A model generated the notes under the pieces. It saw only the letters and a program-made list of their open reading frames with translations. It searched no databases and had not been told where the DNA came from. The translations under genes and the position numbers were made by a program. This document shows positions 58,828-64,000 of a stretch of 64,000 nucleotides of DNA, one piece after another (the stretch's first letter is position 1; every line of letters starts with the position of its first letter). The DNA comes from Hirundichthys speculiger (lineage: Eukaryota; Chordata; Actinopteri; Beloniformes; Exocoetidae), in NCBI GenBank assembly GCA_018398805.1, contig JAGFBZ010000747.1:248001-312000 (forward strand). Direction: 5' to 3'.

Positions 58828-58945
58828 CTCCTCCATGAGTCACCACCTTATCGTGGTGGAGGGGTTTGCGTGTCCCAGTGATCCTAAGAGCTATGTTGTC
58901 GGGGGCTTTATGCCCCTGGAAGGGTCACCCATGGCAAACAGGTCT
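58828..58945 (+). promoter_or_regulatory. Structured 5' end of the RTE-like LINE
   Basis: Four potential helices can be drawn: CACCAC/GTGGTG (58841-58846 with 58853-58858, loop CTTATC); GTTTGC/GCAAAC (58864-58869 with 58934-58939); GTGATCC/GGGTCAC (58878-58884 with 58922-58928, one G-U pair); and GGGGC/GCCCC (58902-58906 with 58912-58916, loop TTTAT). The last three nest inside each other. Structured 5' ends, sometimes ribozymes, are known in R2 and RTE elements; a function here is only suggested. Confidence 0.5.
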
Positions 58946-58949
58946 CTAG

Positions 58950-60333
58950 GTGAGGGACCAGACAAAGTGTGGCTCACAAAGGACCTCTATGATGGAAAAG
59001 AACCGAGGCCCAAGATTTCCCTTGCCCGGACGCAGGTCACCAGGGCCCCCCTCTGGAGCCAGGCCTGGAGGTGGGGCTCGGAGACGAGCGCCTGGTGGCC
59101 GGGCCTTTGCCCATGGGGCCCGGTCGGGCTCAGCCCGAAAGGGAAACATGGGCCCCCACTCCAGTGGACTCACCACCTGCAGGAGGGGTCATAGAGGTCG
59201 GGTGCACAGTGAGCTGGGGGGTGGCCGGATGCGGGGACCCTGGTGGTCTGATCCTTGGCTGCAGAAGCTAGCTCTAGGGACGTGGAATGTCACCTCTCTG
59301 GCGGGGAAGGAGCCTGAGCTGGTGTGTGAGGTCGAGCGGTTCCAGCTAGATATAGTTGGACTCACCTCAACACACGGCTTGGGCTCTGGAACCAGTATCC
59401 TTGAGAGGGGTTGGACGCTTTTCCACTCTGGAGTTGCTCTGGGTGAGAGGCGCCGAGCTGGTGTGGGCATACTTATTGCCCCCCGACTTGGCGCCTGTAC
59501 ATTGGGGTTTACTCCGGTGGACGAGAGGGTAGCCTCTCTCCGCCTCCGGGTGGGAGGACGGGTCCTGACTGTTGTTTGTGCTTACGCACCAAATAGCAGT
59601 TCAGAGTACCCACCCTTTTTGGAGTCCTTGGATGGAGTATTGGAGAATGTTCCATCTGGGGACTCCCTCGTTCTGCTGGGGGACTTCAATGCTCACGTGG
59701 GCAACGACAGTGAGACCTGGAGGGGTGTGGTTGGGAGGCAGGGCCCCCCTGATCTGAACCAGAGTGGTGTTTCGTTGTTACTTCTGTGCTCATCATGGAC
59801 TGTCCATAACGAACACCATGTTCAAGCATAAGAGTGTCCACATGTGCACTTGGCACCAGGACACTCTAGGCCGCAGTTCGATGATCGACTTCATAATCGT
59901 ATCGTCGGACTTGCGGCCGCATGTCTTGGACACTCGGGCGAAGAGAGGGGCAGAGCTGTCAACTGATCACCACCTGGTGGTGGGTTGGCTCAGATGGTGG
60001 GGGAGGATGCCGGTTAGACCTGGCAGGCCCAAACGTGTTGTGAGGGTCTGCTGGGAACGTCTGGCAGAGTCTCCTGTCAGAAGGAGCTTTAACTCACACC
60101 TCCGGCAGAACTTCGATCATGTTCCGAGGGAGGCAGGGGATATTGAGTCCGAGTGGGCTATGTTCCGGGCCTCTATTGTTGAGACGGCCGACCGGAGCTG
60201 TGGCCGTCGTTGGTGCCTGTCGTGGCGGCAATCCCAGAACTCGTTGGTGGACACCAGCAGTGAGGGATGCCGTCAAGCTGAAGAAGGAGTCCTAATAGGC
60301 CTTTTTGGCATGTGGGACTCTGGAGGCAGCTGA
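58950..60333 (+). pseudogene. RTE-like AP endonuclease, frameshifted
   Basis: The N-terminal region reads [18 protein letters not shown] (the N-containing first active-site motif), then [20 protein letters not shown] and [14 protein letters not shown] (the core D-x-N motif of exonuclease-endonuclease-phosphatase folds) in a frame that ends at 59831. The frame moves by one near 59775 and continues in 59764-60333 with MIDFIIVSSDL and STDHHLVVGWLRW, the terminal (S/T)DH motif. In RTE LINEs this domain nicks target DNA. The motifs are all present, but at least one frameshift separates them, so this copy cannot make the enzyme. The usual length for the domain (about 230-250 residues) is matched. 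Confidence 0.85.
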
Positions 60334-60526
60334 CAGGTATCGGCAGGCTAAGTGGGACGCGGCTTTGGCGGTTGCTGAGGCAAAAACTCAGACATGGGAG
60401 GAGTTTGGAGAGGCCATGGAGAACGACTTCCGAACGGCTTCGAAGAGATTCTGATCCACCATCCGGCGTCTCAGGAGGGGGAAGCAGTGCTCCGTCAACA
60501 CTGTATACAGTGGGGATGGGGAGCTG

Positions 60527-62159
60527 TTGACCTCGACTCGGGACGTTGTGGATTGGTGGAGGGAATACTTCGAAGACCTCCTCAATCCCGCCGACATGTC
60601 TTCCAATGAGGAAGCAGAGTCTGGGGACTCGGGGGTGGACTCTCCTATCTCTGGGGCTGAGGTTGCCGAGGTGGTTAAAAAGCTCCTCGGTGGCAGGGCC
60701 CCGGGTGTGGATGAGATCCGCCCGGAGTTCCTCAAGGCTCTGGATGCTGAGGGGCTGTCTTGGTTGACACGCCTCTGCAGCATCGCGTGGACGTCGGGGA
60801 CAGTACCGCTGGATTGGCAGACTGGGGTGGTGGTCCCCCTCTTTAAAAAGGGGGACCGGAGGGTGTGTTCCAACTACAGGGGGATCACACTCCTCAGCCT
60901 CCCTGGGAAGGTCTATTCAGGGGTCCTGGAGAGGAGGGTCCGTCGGATAGTCGAATCTCGAATTGAGGAGGAGCAGTGTGGTTTTCGTCCCGGCCGTGGA
61001 ACGGTGGACCAGCTCTACACCCTCTTCGGGGTCTTGGAGGGGGCATGGGAGTTCGCCCAACCAGTCTACATGTGTTTTGTGGACTTGGAGAAGGCGTTCG
61101 ACCGTGTTCCCCGGGGATTCCTGTGGGGGGTGCTTCGGGAGTATGGGGTGCCGGACTCCCTTATACGGGCTGTCCGGTCCCTGTACGACCGGTGCCAGAG
61201 TTTGGTCCGCATTGCCGGCAGTAAGTCGGATTTGTTTCCAGTGAGGGTTGGACTCCGCCAAGGCTGCCCTTTGTCACCGATTCTGTTCATTACTTTTATG
61301 GACAGAATTTCTAGGCGCAGTCGAGGTGTCGAGGGGATCCGGTTCTGTGGCCTCAGGACTGGGTCTCTGCTATTTGCAGATGATGTGGTTCTGTTGACTT
61401 CATCGAGCCGTGATCTACAGCTCTCGCTGGAGCGATTCGCAGCCGGTTGTGAAGCGACTGGGATGAGAATCAGCACCTCCAAATCCGAGACCATGGTCCT
61501 CAGCCGGAAAAGGGTGGAGTGCCCTCTCCGGGTTGGGGATGAGGTCCTTCCCCAAGTGGAGGAGTTTAAGTATCTCGGGATCTTGTTCATGAGTGAGGGA
61601 AGGATGGAGCGGGAGATCGACAGACGGATCGGTGCGGCATCTGCAGTGATGCGGGTGCTGCGCCGGTCTGTTGTGGTGAAGCGAGAGCTGAGTCGGAAGG
61701 CGAAGCTCTCGATTTACTGGTCGATCTACGTTCCCACCCTCACCTATGGTCATGAGCTTTGGGTAGTGACCGAGAACAAGATCGCGGATACAAGCGGCTG
61801 AAATGAGCTTCCTTCGCAGGGTGGCCGGGCTCTCCCTTAGAGATAGGGTGAGAAGGTCGGTCATCCGGGAGGGGCTCAGAGTAGAACCGCTGCTCCTCCG
61901 CATCGAGAGGAGCCAGATGAGGTGGCTCGGGCATCTGGTTAGGATGCCTCCTGGGCGCCTCCCTGGTGAGGTGTTCCGGGCACGGCCCACTGGGAGGAGA
62001 CCCCGGGGAAGACCCAGGACACGCTGGAGGGACTATGTCTCTCGGCTGGCCTGGGAACGCCTTGGGATCCCCCCAGAGGAGCTGGAGGAAGTGGCCGGGG
62101 AGAGGGGGGTCTGGGCTTCCTTACTCCGGCTGATGCCCCCGCGACCCGACCTCGGATAA
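60527..62159 (+). pseudogene. RTE-like reverse transcriptase, one frameshift
   Basis: The frame 60527-61801 (424 residues) contains the RT motifs in order: VVVPLFKKGDRRVCSNYRGI, CGFRPGRGTVDQLY, VDLEKAFDRVPR with the first catalytic Asp, VGLRQGCPLSPILF, and the FADD box LLFADDVVLL (about 61365-61394), then EEFKYLGILF. It ends at 61801 (KIADTSG and stop) because of a small indel near 61775. The remaining C-terminus continues in 61803-62159 with MSFLRRVAGLSLRDRVRRS and MRWLGHLVRMPPGRL, ending PRPDLG. In copy 30168 the same junction is in frame. A further frame change separates the endonuclease from the RT between 60333 and 60527. Confidence 0.9.
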
Positions 62160-62191
62160 GCGGAAGAAGACGGTACGGTACGGTGCTGGAA

Positions 62192-62300
62192 GCCAGCGTA
62201 AACTCAGTTAATACATTCCTCAGCTGTTTGGGACCAAAGACAATAACCTCTGTTTTATCCAAATTTAGAAGCAAAATTCAGATACAGGAAATTAGATACA
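62192..62300 (-). mobile_element. L2-like LINE, upstream piece beyond the RTE insertion
   Basis: The minus strand reads LLNLDKTEVIVFGPKQLRN and LTEFTLASST, identical in order to the plus-strand L2 at 63440-63525. It is the other half of the element at 57545-58818. Confidence 0.88.
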
Positions 62301-62850
62301 GGATGTTCATTTAGTTCTGTTGGATACAAACAAGGCCACTCTGACGATATTGTTGCTTAAAATTTTGTCGAAACAACTTTGGCGCTCCCTGCTATTTATC
62401 TTGAATTCAATCTGGTACAGATTATCTTCAGCAGAACACATTGTTGGAGCCACTTAATAAAATATTTACAACTATCCGTGTCAGAGCCTGCATTCAAACT
62501 TTTTATAGTGAGTTGTGTCAGTCCATTCAAAACCTGAAACTTGATTATGTCAAAGCTGGACTCAGGCAGAGAAAAAAGCAGTGGCTGTTCCTCTAATGCT
62601 TCAGTAACCATAAATATAACTCATTCCTGCTCTCTGGCACATTAGCTTGTAATGGCCAAATTAGTTGAGTTAAATATTTAGCATTCATGGTTGTCTCGGA
62701 GCCTGTAAACTACAGGATCACCTGAAATCTCAAAATAATAGGAAGATAGGAACGGACCAACTGACTAATGGAAATTTGGGGAAAAATGTTTAAAAATGTT
62801 TATTTATTTTCAATGATTCCAACCCAACCTACTTGCACTTGGTTTAAATG
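62301..62850. other. Intergenic, unassigned
   Basis: No recognised feature between the two L2 copies. Confidence 0.4.
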
Positions 62851-63852
62851 TTCATATTTAATTATGATATCTCTAAAATTCTGGAAAAAACAGTTGCTAG
62901 CCAGTTAGGAGAACACCTGCATAGAAATGATCTATTTGAGGTCTTTCAGTCAGGGTTTAGAACTCATCATAGCACAGAAACTGCACTGATTAGAGTCTCC
63001 AATGACCTCCTCATGGCCTCAGACAATGGATTAGTTTCTGTCCTTGTTCTGCTGGACCTCAGTGCTGCTTTTGATACTGTTGATCACGGCCTTTTGCTGC
63101 ATAGATTGGAGCACACTGTTGGAATTAAAGGGACAGCATTAGGCTGGTTTAAGTCATATTTATCTGACAGGTTCCAGTTCGTCCATGTTTATGACGTTTC
63201 TTCTACACGGACTAGGGTCTGCTATGGCGTCCCACAGGGTTCAGTTCTGGGACCAATCCTTTTCACTTTATACATGTTGCCCTTGGGAAAAATTATCCAG
63301 AGCCATGGCATAAACTTTCATTGCTACGCTGATGATACGCAGCTGTACTTATCTACGAAACCAGAGGAAACAAAACCTTTGGCTAAACTTCAAGGGTGTC
63401 TTAATGACATTAAGTCATGGATGTCCTCTAACTTTTTGCTTCTAAACTCGGATAAAACAGAGGTTATTGTCTTTGGTCCCAAACACCTGAGGAATGGATT
63501 GACTGGATTTACGCTGGCTTCCAGCACAGTTGTGAAAAACCTTGGAGTTATTTTTGATCAGGATATGTCATTTAAGCAGCATATTAATCAGGTTTGCAAG
63601 ACTGCCTTTTTTCATCTCCGAAATTTTGCCAAGATTAGGAGCATCCTCTCCCAGGGTGATGCCGAAAAATTAATCCACGCGTTTGTTAGCTCTAGACTGG
63701 ATTACTGTAATGCGTTGTTAGCAGGATGTCCAAAAAGCTCGCTAAATAGCCTTCAATTGATCCAGAACGCAGCAGCGAGGGTGCTGACAGGAATCCGCAA
63801 GCGAGATCACATCTCTCCCGTGTTAGCCTCCCTCCATTTCCGTGAAATTTAG
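62848..63852 (+). pseudogene. L2-like reverse transcriptase, 5'-truncated, one late frameshift
   Basis: A 334-residue frame with the L2/CR1-type motifs in order: FEVFQSGFRTHHSTETALI, LLDLSAAFDTVDHGLLLHRL (first catalytic Asp), GVPQGSVLGPILFTLYML, the catalytic box CYADDTQLYLS (YADD, about 63323-63355), LLLNSDKTEVIVFGP and LGVIFDQDMSF. It ends at 63852; the C-terminus continues in another frame (FKILLLEYKALNDLAPRYLQ) up to the window edge. The N-terminal endonuclease and the first fingers of the RT are missing, so this copy is not autonomous. Only one indel is visible over 1.1 kb, so it is fairly young. Confidence 0.88.
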
Positions 63853-64000
63853 AATTGAGTTTAAAATTCTGCTTCTCGAATATAAGGCCCTTAATGACCT
63901 AGCTCCGCGCTATTTACAAGACTTGATAGCATGTTATGCTCCTAATAGAGCTCTCCGCTCTCAGAGTGCAGGATTACTCGTCGTTCCTAGAATATCTAAA
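62851..64000 (+). mobile_element. L2/Maui-like LINE on the plus strand, runs off the window
   Basis: It starts within the RT (ISKILEKTVASQLGEHL), is 5'-truncated at about 62851, and is still coding at 64000. It encodes the same C-terminal region as the minus-strand element at 57545. Confidence 0.9.

Larger units (their letters stand above)
58828..62182 (+). mobile_element. RTE-like LINE, apparently full-length copy
   Basis: A 3.35-kb insertion flanked by GTGCTGGAA at 58819-58827 and 62183-62191, a 9-bp target duplication. The sequence outside both ends rejoins a continuous L2 reading frame. The 5' end starts CTCCTCCATGAGTCACCACC; the 3' end is a short tandem tail GACGGTACGGTACG. It encodes an AP-type endonuclease followed by a reverse transcriptase, with no ORF1, as in RTE elements. 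Decayed or truncated relatives lie at 13110, 14930, 30168 and 39250. The clade name is inferred from architecture and tail and was not confirmed by phylogeny. Confidence 0.92.

Noticed and set aside
61066..61990. Minus-strand frames of 174 and 191 residues
   Set aside because: Antisense shadows of the plus-strand RTE reverse transcriptase.

Overview
The window reads as part of a ray-finned (teleost) fish nuclear genome. The evidence is short exons embedded in long introns, and introns and flanks filled with teleost-type transposable elements: hAT, Tc1, Tigger/pogo-like, Harbinger, Kolobok, RTE-like and L2/Maui-like LINEs, a tRNA-type SINE, and microsatellites. There are no operons, and most open reading frames are either chance frames or decayed transposon genes. 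The exact species cannot be read from the sequence.

The one host gene I can support is the 3' half of netrin-G1 (ntng1), on the plus strand. Six exons are recognisable: a 27-nt microexon candidate (17775-17801), a 45-nt exon (22494-22538), a 60-nt exon (23886-23945), two complete laminin-type EGF exons of 168 nt (29097-29264) and 135 nt (35334-35468), and the terminal exon (54491-54753) with a final EGF domain and a GPI-anchor tail, followed by a 3' UTR with a poly(A) signal at 56137. The five internal exons are all multiples of three with phase-1 borders on both sides. Each can therefore be skipped or included without breaking frame, which is how mammalian netrin-G1 isoform diversity is built. 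The signal peptide, the LN domain and the first LE domain are not seen and should lie upstream of base 1.

Layout. 1-17.7 kb: intron with telomere-like repeats, a Tc1 relic, Tigger-like and hAT elements, and RTE fragments. 17.8-29.3 kb: cassette exons separated by TIR elements, including a hAT that contains a LINE fragment that contains a Harbinger. 29.3-35.3 kb: an intron with a three-level nest (TIR element > Tigger-like > RTE LINE) and a second copy of a TA-flanked TIR family. 35.5-54.5 kb: a 19-kb intron with a hAT carrying a large palindrome, a decayed RTE LINE, a Kolobok-like MITE, a candidate LTR fragment, a second hAT and a minisatellite-bearing MITE. 54.5-56.2 kb: last exon and 3' UTR. 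57.5-64 kb: intergenic LINE territory, where an almost full-length RTE-like LINE (58828-62182) has split an older minus-strand L2, followed by a plus-strand L2 reverse transcriptase that runs off the window.

No RNA genes, CRISPR arrays or prokaryotic features were seen. The most interesting items are the symmetric ntng1 cassette series, including two tiny exons that are easily missed; the nested transposon stacks dated by target-site duplications; an internally deleted Harbinger that keeps an intact Myb-like gene; and inverted LINE copies flanking an ntng1 exon.
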